Shown here piece by piece: positions 6,589 to 14,220 of a stretch of 21,359 nucleotides of DNA. Within the stretch, counting starts at the first letter, position 1. Every line of letters begins with the position of its first letter. The DNA is taken from assembly GCA_964466625.1 (NCBI GenBank), contig CAYXQF010000031.1:1-21359 (forward strand), in the 5' to 3' direction. This DNA is from QALR01 sp964466625. Its GTDB lineage: Bacteria > Bacillota > Clostridia > Oscillospirales > CAG-272. Under the pieces are notes generated by a model. The model was not told the origin of the DNA, searched no databases, and saw nothing but the letters and a program-made list of their open reading frames with translations. Made by a program: the position numbers and the translations under genes.

Positions 6589-8133
6589 ATGTCGAAAAAG
6601 AAAAAATGGTTTCGCTCCCTTTTGCGTCACAGGCTGTTTATCGCTTTGCTACTCGTTTTGCAAATCGTTCTGATCATCTTGTTTTTGAGCAACCAAAGCA
6701 CAACCTCCAAGCTGATGAACCGCATCTTTCAGATCGCCAGCATCGTCATCGCGCTTTGCATCATTGCAAGTCCGGATCGCCCTGCCTATCGGTTGACGTG
6801 GATCTTTCTGGTCTTAGCTTTTCCCGTCTTTGGCGGACTTTTCTATCTTCTCTTCCGTGTTCAAACCCACTCCAAAGCTTTGCGCCGTCAGATGCAGAAG
6901 ATCACGGACGGCGCACGCCCCGCGTTTCTTCTGGCACCCGAAAAAACGGAACCCATCATGGAAGAAATTCCCGAAAGAGCGCGAGAGATCCGTTATCTTG
7001 CCGAGGTCGGCGGTTTTCCGATCTATGACCGCACAAAAACCGACTATCTTCCCTCTGGCGAAGAATATCTCACTTCCCTGCTTTCCGATTTGGAAAAAGC
7101 GGAAAAATATATTTTTCTGGAATTTTTCATCATCGAGGGCGGTGAAATGTGGGATAGTATCCACACGATCTTAAAAAAGAAAGCCGAAGCCGGCGTGGAA
7201 GTGCGCATCATTTACGATGACGTCGGCTGTTTTCTCCGTTTGCCGCGCGATTTTGTGAAGGAATTGAAAAAGGAAAATATCTCCTGTATCCGCTTCAATA
7301 AATTCAGCGCCATGCTCATGGCAACGCACAACAACCGTGACCACAGAAAGCTCGTTTCCATTGATGGCAAGATCGCCTACATGAGCGGCCTTAACCTTGC
7401 AGACGAATACATCAACAAAATCCACCCTTTCGGGCATTGGAAAGACAACGGGATCCGCCTCGAAGGCCCTGCCGCATGGAGTGCCACGATGATCTTTTTG
7501 CAAATGTGGACGCTTGCGGAAAACAAATCCGAAGATTTCACGGGATATTACCCCGAAAAAGCTTTTTTTGACGCGCAAAATACTGCCAACGGCTATGTTC
7601 AGCCTTACGCGGACACGCCCTTTGACGAAGAAAACGTCAGCGAACACGTTTATACGCAGCTCATCACCAAAGCGAAAAAATATATCTATATTATGACGCC
7701 GTATCTCATCATCGAAAACAGCATGGTAGCCGAGCTTACGCTGGCGGCAAAAAGCGGCGTCGACGTTCGCATCATCACGCCGCACCGCTGGGATAAGCGC
7801 GTCGTTCACTTCACAACGCGCTCCTATTACCGCGAGCTGATCGCCGCAGGTGTGAAAATTTATGAATACACCCCCGGCTTTATCCATGCGAAATCCTTTG
7901 TGTGTGATGACGAGATCGCCACGATCGGTTCTGCCAACATGGATTTCCGCAGTCTGTATTTGCAATTTGAATGCGGCGTTTGGCTTTACAAAACAAGCGC
8001 TGTCGAGGAGCTCAAAAAAGATTTCCTCGAAACGCAGGAAAAATGCCAGCATATCACCGCCAAAGATTGTCGCTCCAATACGCTGATCCGCTTTTTCCAG
8101 GACATCTGCCGCCTTTTCGCCCCTTTGATGTAA
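6589..8133 (+). CDS. cls: Cardiolipin synthase (phospholipase D superfamily)
   Basis: A 514-residue membrane-bound enzyme that condenses two phosphatidylglycerols into cardiolipin and glycerol. The N-terminus has a basic start, then two or three hydrophobic segments (~17-33, ~46-61, ~70-90). Two HKD catalytic motifs follow: HRKLVSID (H252, K254, D259) and HAKSFVCD (H433, K435, D440), the latter before the GSANMDFRS signature. Length and layout match bacterial Cls enzymes. AGAGGTG is the ribosome binding site. The gene stands alone with its own promoter and shares a bidirectional terminator (8403-8432) with the convergent operon. Confidence 0.95.
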   Translation: MSKKKKWFRSLLRHRLFIALLLVLQIVLIILFLSNQSTTSKLMNRIFQIASIVIALCIIASPDRPAYRLTWIFLVLAFPVFGGLFYLLFRVQTHSKALRRQMQKITDGARPAFLLAPEKTEPIMEEIPERAREIRYLAEVGGFPIYDRTKTDYLPSGEEYLTSLLSDLEKAEKYIFLEFFIIEGGEMWDSIHTILKKKAEAGVEVRIIYDDVGCFLRLPRDFVKELKKENISCIRFNKFSAMLMATHNNRDHRKLVSIDGKIAYMSGLNLADEYINKIHPFGHWKDNGIRLEGPAAWSATMIFLQMWTLAENKSEDFTGYYPEKAFFDAQNTANGYVQPYADTPFDEENVSEHVYTQLITKAKKYIYIMTPYLIIENSMVAELTLAAKSGVDVRIITPHRWDKRVVHFTTRSYYRELIAAGVKIYEYTPGFIHAKSFVCDDEIATIGSANMDFRSLYLQFECGVWLYKTSAVEELKKDFLETQEKCQHITAKDCRSNTLIRFFQDICRLFAPLM

Positions 8134-8141
8134 ATTTCCCC

Positions 8142-8282
8142 GCTTTTCTTTGGGAAAAGAAAAGCTTGGCAAAAGAAACCGTCTGTGGTTCTTCGCTTTC
8201 TATTTTTACTAAATTTTTTATTCCGCGCTTCGTGTGAAAACAAAGCTTGGCAAAAGAAACCACTCGTGGTTCTTCGTCTTTC
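8142..8282. repeat. Tandem pair of a second intergenic repeat type
   Basis: Two ~40-bp direct copies, at 8161-8200 and 8242-8282, share AAAGCTTGGCAAAAGAAACC, then a GTGGTTCTTCG segment and a TTTC end. In copy 2 AACCAC-TC-GTGGTT is a perfect hairpin; copy 1 has a weaker one. Copy 1 is preceded by a perfect 10-bp hairpin, GCTTTTCTTT/AAAGAAAAGC (8142-8165), without a clean T-run. The element lies between convergent cls and the SGNH gene. It encodes nothing recognisable. Confidence 0.75.
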
Positions 8283-8346
8283 ACTTTCTGCGAACTTTAA
8301 CACACATCGCTTCGCACAAAAAAGCTCCACCAAAAAATCCTCCACT

Positions 8347-8398
8347 TGGGATTTTCAAGGGACAAGTCCCTTGAACGGAGCGCGAGGCGGAGTCTCGC
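8347..8398 (-). repeat. Multi-hairpin intergenic repeat, copy 4 (inverted)
   Basis: On the minus strand: GCGAG/CTCGC hairpin (8398-8382), GCTCCG spacer, then the TTCAAGGGAC/GTCCCTTGAA hairpin (8375-8354) and AATCCC. Same plan as the other three copies. Unlike them it lies beyond the terminator of the same-sense gene. Together with the second repeat type it fills most of the 302-bp spacer after cls. Confidence 0.8.
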
Positions 8399-8402
8399 AA
8401 AC

Positions 8403-8432
8403 AAAAAACGCTTCCAAAAAGGAAGCGTTTTT
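8403..8432. terminator. Bidirectional terminator between cls and the acylation operon
   Basis: Stem A5-ACGCTTCC against GGAAGCGT-T4 with an A5 loop and T-runs on either strand. It lies three bases past the SGNH stop codon on the minus strand. Confidence 0.92.
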
Positions 8433-8435
8433 CTT

Positions 8436-9866
8436 TTATTCGCCGATGATGTAAGAAGCGTAAGGATTCCAGAAATAGTTGGTCTTGTAAGCATCTGCCG
8501 CAGCCGCAGGAACATAGAAGCGGCTCTCCTCGGGAAGTCCCTCACGCAAAAGTCCCGTCAGGTTGTTGACAGTCGTCATGTTCGGATCATTTGCGAGAAC
8601 GTGGATTTTCACGAGTTTTGATGCACCGCGGAACGTGCCGTCGGGAATCTGCGCAACGTTGGCAGTGACGTAAAGTTCTGTCAACATTTCGCAACCGGTA
8701 AAGGTGTCTGCGGAAAGCGCAATGACCTTTTTGCCGTCATAGGCAACGGGTGTGGTGAGCACGGTCTGCGTTTTACCGATCTCGGAAACGCCCACGATGG
8801 CAACGCCGTCACCTCTCGGTTCAAAGAGGAAATATTGCTCGTTTTCATCGTATTCGAGAGAAATATCGTCTTCGGGGATTTCGGGTTCTTTCGGAACTTC
8901 GATAGTCACAGAGATATCCTCCTCCAGCACCTCGGCAATATCAAGTGCAAGCTGTCTTGTGTGAAGCTTTGCGCCTGCGCTGTTCAGATGGAAATTGCTG
9001 TCGTAAAAATAGCCCGAACGATAGATCATATTATTCGGATCACCAAGAATCTCACAGTTAAAATTCTCACGAAGAAAAGAAGTAAAGGTTTCAAGGTCTT
9101 CGAGTTCGATATCCACGGGAAGCGCCCTCTCGTTCATCGGACAAAAGCCGATATAGACTTTGGCACCCTTGTCTTCCGCTTTTGCGATATATTCATTGAC
9201 GTAGGAAATAAATTCCGCAGAAACGATCTCCGTTTCAAAGCCGATGGGCATTGACGTATCGACACCGCCTGCCATGATATTATAATCGCGGTCCCGGTTA
9301 TAACGCAAAAAGCCTTTTTCATCAAAGGAAGACGCATTATAAATGCCATCGGGATCAAGATCTTTGCCAAGATAGGAAAGCTTGGTCTTCGCAAAGCGCC
9401 AAAAGCTACCCAGCATCGAGGGGAGATCGTCCTGATCCAGCTTTGTCAAAAGTGAAAAATTACCGTCGAGCGCTTGCCACATCGTTTCCGCATTGAAATA
9501 AAGCGACCACGTCTGCGCATTCATTTCGGGTGCGATGACGACGATATCACCCTTATCCAGCGCGTCCAAAGAATAGTCAAGCATCACTTTCGTGCCAAGT
9601 GTTGCATAAAGACCAAAGTTTATGACGTTTTTATCCAGTGTTTCTCCAAGAAGCGCCGCGTCCACACCGAAAGCAACAGAGCTGCCGCCGATGATGACGA
9701 CCTTTTCTTCCTCGCAAGCGTAAAGCTCCTCGACACGCTTATGAAATTCACCGAGGAAGATCTTGTCAAATTGCGCGGGCAACAAAAAGCCCACAGCGCC
9801 CATCGTCACAAACGGCAACGCCAAGAGGAGCAGAAATGCAATAAAACGGATCCATGATTTTTTCAT
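8436..9866 (-). CDS. Membrane-anchored SGNH-like acyltransferase/hydrolase with C-terminal leucine-rich repeat
   Basis: A 476-residue protein with an N-terminal hydrophobic segment (~5-30) that anchors it outside the membrane. A SGNH-type domain follows: VVIIGGSSVAFG holds the likely nucleophile in GGSS (60-63), and YDSNFHLNSAG carries D289 and H293, the probable acid and base. Residues ~320-345 are an acidic linker. Residues ~346-476 look like a short BspA-type repeat (ADTFTGCEMLTELYV, then GTFRGASKLVKIHV). SGNH proteins next to MBOAT genes, as in alginate acetylation or the DltB/DltD pair, finish acyl transfer to an extracellular polymer. Last gene of the operon, 19 bp after the MBOAT gene, with GAGAGGAG as ribosome binding site. 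The polymer is unknown. Confidence 0.82.
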   Translation of the reverse strand: MKKSWIRFIAFLLLLALPFVTMGAVGFLLPAQFDKIFLGEFHKRVEELYACEEEKVVIIGGSSVAFGVDAALLGETLDKNVINFGLYATLGTKVMLDYSLDALDKGDIVVIAPEMNAQTWSLYFNAETMWQALDGNFSLLTKLDQDDLPSMLGSFWRFAKTKLSYLGKDLDPDGIYNASSFDEKGFLRYNRDRDYNIMAGGVDTSMPIGFETEIVSAEFISYVNEYIAKAEDKGAKVYIGFCPMNERALPVDIELEDLETFTSFLRENFNCEILGDPNNMIYRSGYFYDSNFHLNSAGAKLHTRQLALDIAEVLEEDISVTIEVPKEPEIPEDDISLEYDENEQYFLFEPRGDGVAIVGVSEIGKTQTVLTTPVAYDGKKVIALSADTFTGCEMLTELYVTANVAQIPDGTFRGASKLVKIHVLANDPNMTTVNNLTGLLREGLPEESRFYVPAAAADAYKTNYFWNPYASYIIGE

Positions 9867-9885
9867 GATTTACACACTCCTCTCG

Positions 9886-11343
9886 TTAAAACTGGAAATA
9901 GATAAATGCCGAAGCTCCGCCCACGGAAAGGAGCAAAAGCCAAGCGACAAGAACCGCCATCGCGATCGTCGATACCGTGAACTGATGGGAAAGCACCGAT
10001 CTGTGCGAAACGGTTTCCGTTTCCGTAATGCGATCCATCAGGATCATAATGCCGATGGCAAACACGGTGACAAGCGCCGCCGTCCACGTAATTCCCATGG
10101 AAGCCATCGTTTCGGCAAAAAATCCTTCGTCCCACGCGGTGAAAAGTCTTTTCGTCAGCACACCCGTATCGGAAATGCTGTTTGCACGGAACAAAAGCCA
10201 CGAAAGTGCCACCCAAATATAAGTCATGGCACGACGATACCACACAAGAAATACGGACTGAACAGGAATCTTCAAAAGGTTGCACAGCTTCTCACGAAGC
10301 GGTTTTGTGAGCGCGCCCACGATCTGATAAATTCCATGGAGCGCACCCCAAAGCACGAACGTCCAGCTCGCACCGTGCCAAAGACCGCTGACAAAGAACA
10401 CCACAAAAATATTGAAGAAATGTCTTGCCTTGGAGCAGCGGTTACCGCCGAGCGGTATGTAAAGATAGTCGCGGAACCAACCCGAAAGGCTGATATGCCA
10501 TCTCGCCCAGAATTCCTTGATGCTCTGCGCGGAATAGGGGCGATCAAAGTTTTGCATCAGGCGAATGCCCATGATGCGCGCACAACCGATGGCAATGTCC
10601 GTATAACCCGAAAAATCGCAATAGATCTGCACGGAAAAGAGTGCCGACGCGAGAATGATACCAAGTCCCGTCGCTTCCCCTGCGTTATTGTAAACCGCAT
10701 TGACAAATTCCGCAAGCAGATCTGCCACCACGATCTTCTTAAAGAAGCCGATCGCCATCTTGCGAAGACCGAAATAAGCATTCTCCGCTTCCAGACGATG
10801 ATCCTCTTTCAACTGAGGGAGCAGATTTTCAGGACGCTCGATCGGACCTGCCACAAGTTGTGGGAAAAACGAAACGAAAAGCGCATACCACCCGAAATGG
10901 CGCTCTGCTTTGATGCTGCCGCGATAGACGTCGATCACATACGAAAGCGTCTGGAAGGTATAGAACGAGATACCCACAGGCAAGATGAGGCGCAAAGCGA
11001 TGAAATCTACTTCGCCGCCGAAAAGATTCCAAAGAGAAACTGCAGAGTCGGCAAGAAAATTGAAATACTTAAAGAAGAAAAGCACGCCGAGCGATGTGAT
11101 AAGCGCCATGCAAAGCCAAAAACGTCTTTTCACCACACTCTGTGATTTTTCAATGAGGATCGCGCTGATATAAGAAACCGCCGTTGTGAAAAGAATGAGG
11201 AAAATGAGCGGCGGATTCCAGATCATGTAGAAATAATAGCTCGCCACAAGGAGGAATACCCACTTAAATCTTTTCGGCAAAAGGAAATAGCCAAGAAGCA
11301 CGAGTGGGAAGAAAACGAGAAATTCAAAGGAATTAAAGATCAT
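9886..11343 (-). CDS. MBOAT-family O-acyltransferase (AlgI/DltB-like)
   Basis: A 485-residue polytopic membrane protein of the membrane-bound O-acyltransferase family. It carries the family landmarks VGISFYTFQTLSYVIDVYRG (~123-142), PQLVAGPIERP, YCDFSGYTDIAIG (241-253), RPYSAQSIKEFWARWHISLS (~268-287) and LWHGASWTF with the catalytic histidine H323. In known systems it moves an acyl group, usually acetyl, across the membrane to a periplasmic or surface acceptor handled by a SGNH partner. No DltA/DltC-type activation genes are present, so an acyl-CoA donor, as for AlgI, is more likely (inference). Its ATG overlaps the TGA of the upstream small gene, indicating translational coupling; GGAGGGCGGAG precedes it. 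Confidence 0.95.
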   Translation of the reverse strand: MIFNSFEFLVFFPLVLLGYFLLPKRFKWVFLLVASYYFYMIWNPPLIFLILFTTAVSYISAILIEKSQSVVKRRFWLCMALITSLGVLFFFKYFNFLADSAVSLWNLFGGEVDFIALRLILPVGISFYTFQTLSYVIDVYRGSIKAERHFGWYALFVSFFPQLVAGPIERPENLLPQLKEDHRLEAENAYFGLRKMAIGFFKKIVVADLLAEFVNAVYNNAGEATGLGIILASALFSVQIYCDFSGYTDIAIGCARIMGIRLMQNFDRPYSAQSIKEFWARWHISLSGWFRDYLYIPLGGNRCSKARHFFNIFVVFFVSGLWHGASWTFVLWGALHGIYQIVGALTKPLREKLCNLLKIPVQSVFLVWYRRAMTYIWVALSWLLFRANSISDTGVLTKRLFTAWDEGFFAETMASMGITWTAALVTVFAIGIMILMDRITETETVSHRSVLSHQFTVSTIAMAVLVAWLLLLSVGGASAFIYFQF

Positions 11344-11600
11344 TTCTCCGCCCTCCTTTCAAGTGCGATGATAAGAAGTCGCACGAAAACAATGACGAGA
11401 AGATAGAGAAGCAGATCCGCAAGAGACGCGCCAAAATACAAAAATGCAAGAAATGCCGCCGCGATCGAAATCGCACCAAGAACGACAAAAAGCCATTTTG
11501 CCCGCGTTTTGTGTTCCAGAAAACAAAGAACAAGGCTCACCGCCAAAAAGGCAAAGAACACAAGCGGTGAAGAAAGAATGAAATTTTCAGAGCCAAACAT
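11340..11600 (-). CDS. Small 86-residue membrane protein of the acylation operon
   Basis: Not recognised as a named family. It has three hydrophobic segments, about residues 8-27, 33-55 and 57-79, and a positively charged C-terminus (LERRAEK). AGAGGAT gives a ribosome binding site. It starts 12 bp after the lipoprotein gene and overlaps the MBOAT gene by 4 bp (ATGA), so it is very probably a real, co-translated gene. By position it could be an accessory subunit of the MBOAT enzyme, comparable in role (not sequence) to the small DltX protein of dlt operons; this is inference. Confidence 0.82.
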   Translation of the reverse strand: MFGSENFILSSPLVFFAFLAVSLVLCFLEHKTRAKWLFVVLGAISIAAAFLAFLYFGASLADLLLYLLVIVFVRLLIIALERRAEK

Positions 11601-11612
11601 ATTCGTATCCTC

Positions 11613-13520
11613 TTATTTGCCAAGCACCGCAAGAAGATCTTTTGCTACACGCTCGGAGCGTTCAACAGCACCGTTGGCATTCAAATGCCATTCGGAATTA
11701 TAGAACAGTTCGTTCGCATAGAAACAATTTTTATAATCGGAAATGGATTCCGCGCCCATGAAGGTAACAAGCGCTTCATAATTCGCCGCGATCTCGTCGG
11801 TGACGCTTGCACGGCCGCTTTCCATCATCGCCGCAAAGGAGAAGTATACCTTCGCGCCTTTTTCCTTGATCGCTTCGATCAGCACCGCCGTAGTTTCCTT
11901 CGCTTGAGCAGGATAGCTGAAGCGATATGTGCCAAGTTTACCTTGCCACGGATCGGTTTCTACTTCATCGCCATATTTATCCAGACTGTTGGAAAGCTTA
12001 TCAAAATCCTTGAACGTCGCGCTCTTCAAAAGACCGCAATATGCGGAGAAGTTTGTCAGCATATCGCTGTAAAGCGAATAGTCGATGTATTTGAGAAAAT
12101 CGAAATTAGAATTACGGAAATAGAAAAACTGTCTGCCGCAAGAATAGGTGCCGAGCGTATAATCACCGGGTTCGGGACACCAGAGCACGATATCGCCTTC
12201 GTCCACGATATCCGCGAGCATATCAAAATACGCAAGAGAGGTGACATTCGCGTTTTCACCGAAGTTTACGATCTCGTATTCGCCGCCAAGCGCTTCATAA
12301 AGAACGTCGCCGTTAAAGCCGTAAAGCGAACCCGAACCGCCGACGATCACGATCTTTTTCTTGTCATTTGCCCAAACAAGGCGGTCGATCTTTCCTGCCG
12401 TCATGGAATTCCACACATTATACATGGTATGAACGGTATTCACACGAAGATTTTTGAAATTCGGGCAGGAAGCAAAGCTTGCGTTGGAGATACTGCCGTC
12501 CTTGTAAGCGCCGTCGTATACCACAACGGTTTCCAAAGCGGAGCAATTGACAAACGCATTTTTTTCCACAACTTCCACATTCTGACCGATAACGATGCGT
12601 TTCATAGTAGTATTATCAGAAAAAGCATTCGCCGCAATGCGAACAACGGGCTGACCGTCGATCTCCGCAGGTATGATGACGTTTTCCGCCGTACCCGTAT
12701 AGCCTTTGATCGTGATACCTTTACCAACCGTATAGGTGAAATCGGAAGCAGGTGTATTTTCTTCCCAGACACAGTAAACGTCGATCACGCCTTTGCCCGT
12801 CGCAGTCACTTTCGAACCGATGGAAATCTGCTCACCCGAGCCGTCCGCCTCGGTGTTGTAGCCCGTCAAGGTGTAGCCCTCGCGTGCAAAATATCCCTGT
12901 TCGGGCAAGGTATTGGGATTCTGATAGAAAATGACGGAATAAGTATCCGTGCCATCAAAGCCGTCTTTGACGATCTTGCCGCCGTTTTCATGATAACGAA
13001 GCGTAATGGAAGCGTTTGCGTACAGCACGACACTTTCCGAGGCAGTAAACGAATACATTAGAGCATCAGCAACAAGAGGTGCATCGTTCACCAATGCATC
13101 TTTTTCGCTCCAACCGTCAAAAAGATAGCCGTTTTTCGGTGTTGCCGTGAGTGTGACGGTCTGTCGGGAACCGACACCTTTTTTCACGTCTGCCGTAATG
13201 TCAAGAGAAGCGCCGTTATAAACCAGCGTCACGTAGTCGCCCACCTCGATGCGCATAAGATCTGCAACACCGCTTACCTCGATTTCGGGCGGGTTTTCCA
13301 CATTCGTTGTGGATTCTTCCGTCTGCGCGGTGGTTTCCGTTGTTGTTTCCGCTTGCGCAGTAGTTGTCTGTTCGGTGGTCGTTTGTGTAGCCTCCGTCGT
13401 GGTTTCCACAAGCGCAGAGCCTGTCGTTGTCTCCGTGGTTTCCTGCACGTTTTCCGCACCGCAGGAAGCAGAGAGCAGACAAACGGATGCCGCCAAAATA
13501 CCGGCAATGATTTTTTTCAT
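11613..13520 (-). CDS. Lipoprotein with InlB-type repeats, leucine-rich repeat and C-terminal SGNH-like domain
   Basis: A 635-residue surface protein. Residues 1-20 are a lipoprotein signal ending LSASC with C20 as the lipidated residue. A Thr/Glu-rich linker (~27-75) spans the wall. Two InlB/Listeria-Bacteroides-type repeats follow (~118-172 with GYLFDGWSEKD; ~174-253 with GYTLTGYNTEADGSGE). A BspA-like leucine-rich segment (~262-362, IIPAEIDGQPVVRIAANAF) leads into the SGNH-like domain (~388-635) with IVIVGGSGSLYGF (GGSGS 394-398) and YNSEWHLNANG. The histidine H612 is kept, but the position matching the partner's D289 is N608, so catalysis may be altered or lost. Start 13520 is preferred over an in-frame GTG at 13529: AGGTG lies six bases upstream and the signal peptide begins there. 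First gene of the operon. Confidence 0.82.
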   Translation of the reverse strand: MKKIIAGILAASVCLLSASCGAENVQETTETTTGSALVETTTEATQTTTEQTTTAQAETTTETTAQTEESTTNVENPPEIEVSGVADLMRIEVGDYVTLVYNGASLDITADVKKGVGSRQTVTLTATPKNGYLFDGWSEKDALVNDAPLVADALMYSFTASESVVLYANASITLRYHENGGKIVKDGFDGTDTYSVIFYQNPNTLPEQGYFAREGYTLTGYNTEADGSGEQISIGSKVTATGKGVIDVYCVWEENTPASDFTYTVGKGITIKGYTGTAENVIIPAEIDGQPVVRIAANAFSDNTTMKRIVIGQNVEVVEKNAFVNCSALETVVVYDGAYKDGSISNASFASCPNFKNLRVNTVHTMYNVWNSMTAGKIDRLVWANDKKKIVIVGGSGSLYGFNGDVLYEALGGEYEIVNFGENANVTSLAYFDMLADIVDEGDIVLWCPEPGDYTLGTYSCGRQFFYFRNSNFDFLKYIDYSLYSDMLTNFSAYCGLLKSATFKDFDKLSNSLDKYGDEVETDPWQGKLGTYRFSYPAQAKETTAVLIEAIKEKGAKVYFSFAAMMESGRASVTDEIAANYEALVTFMGAESISDYKNCFYANELFYNSEWHLNANGAVERSERVAKDLLAVLGK

Positions 13521-13568
13521 AAAAAACACCTAAACCTTTCCTTATTTTTATAGGAACTATACAAAGAA

Positions 13569-13597
13569 ATCATAACATAAATCGTACTGTTTGTCAA
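13569..13597 (-). promoter_or_regulatory. Sigma-A type promoter of the acylation operon
   Basis: Minus strand: -35 TTGACA (13597-13592), 17-bp spacer, -10 TATGAT (13574-13569). The leader is ~40 nt, with no riboswitch-like structure noticed. Confidence 0.88.
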
Positions 13598-13634
13598 TAA
13601 ACGGAAAAGCAGAGGTAAAAATACGGCGTTTTTA

Positions 13635-13669
13635 TTGACTTTGCAGGCGTGTTTGTGTTATGATATAAT
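13635..13669 (+). promoter_or_regulatory. Probable promoter of rplI-dnaB-tilS-hpt
   Basis: -35 TTGACT (13635-13640). The -10 is TATGAT (13659-13664, 18-bp spacer), which overlaps a TATAAT at 13664-13669 that would leave a 23-bp spacer. The first pairing is more likely. Diverges from the acylation-operon promoter. Confidence 0.75.
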
Positions 13670-13726
13670 ATGGATTATTATCTTTATCAAAGAAAATTTA
13701 CCGCGAAGAAAGGAATATATAAAAAG

Positions 13727-14173
13727 ATGAAAGTAGTATTACTCCAAGATGTCAAAGGTCAGGGTAAAAAAGGTCAGGTCGTAAACGTTTCTGATGGTTA
13801 CGCCAGAAACTTCCTTTTCCCCAAGAACCTTGCGACCGTTGCAGACAACAAGATCATGAACGAGATCAAAGGCAAAGAAGAAGCAAAGCTTCGTCAGATC
13901 GAGCTTGATAAAAAAGCGGCTCACGATACCGCAGAAAAGCTCAAAGCTGTCGTTGTTAAAGTTGGCGCACAGGCAGGCGCAGACGGCAGAATCTACGGCT
14001 CCGTTACCTCCAAGGAAATTGCCGAATGCCTCAAGCAGCAGCACGGCATCGAGATCGACCGCCGCAAGATCAATCTTCAGGATCCCATCAAAGCGTTCGG
14101 TACCTACAATCCCGAAGTAAAGCTTTATCCGGAAATCACCGGCAAGATCAACGTTGTCGTTATACAGAAATAA
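13727..14173 (+). CDS. rplI: 50S ribosomal protein L9
   Basis: A 148-residue L9, the family's usual length. The N-domain shows MKVVLLQDVKGQGKKGQ, then VSDGYARNFLFPKNLA; a long central helix (~45-75) follows. The C-domain shows GADGRIYGSVTSKEIAECL and ends VVVIQK. L9 binds 23S rRNA near the L1 stalk and supports reading-frame fidelity. The start at 13727 is set by homology at MKVVLL; an earlier in-frame ATG at 13670 overlaps the promoter. The ribosome binding site GAAAGGA is ~12 bases upstream. First gene of the run to dnaB, 47 bp away. Confidence 0.97.
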   Translation: MKVVLLQDVKGQGKKGQVVNVSDGYARNFLFPKNLATVADNKIMNEIKGKEEAKLRQIELDKKAAHDTAEKLKAVVVKVGAQAGADGRIYGSVTSKEIAECLKQQHGIEIDRRKINLQDPIKAFGTYNPEVKLYPEITGKINVVVIQK

Positions 14174-14220
14174 ATCCAACGGCGTAAACACCATCAAAAA
14201 CACGGAAAGGACAAAAAATC

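Noticed and set aside
6579..7028. Alternative plus-strand frame starting just before cls
   Set aside because: The cls frame has the ribosome binding site, membrane segments and both HKD motifs; this frame has no family features.
8142..8282. CRISPR array
   Set aside because: Only two repeat units at one locus, both hairpin-like, with no series of equal spacers and no cas genes.
9763..11145. Long plus-strand open frame opposite the MBOAT gene, and a similar one at 11685-13061 opposite the lipoprotein
   Set aside because: Both are antisense shadows of well-supported genes and resemble no protein family.
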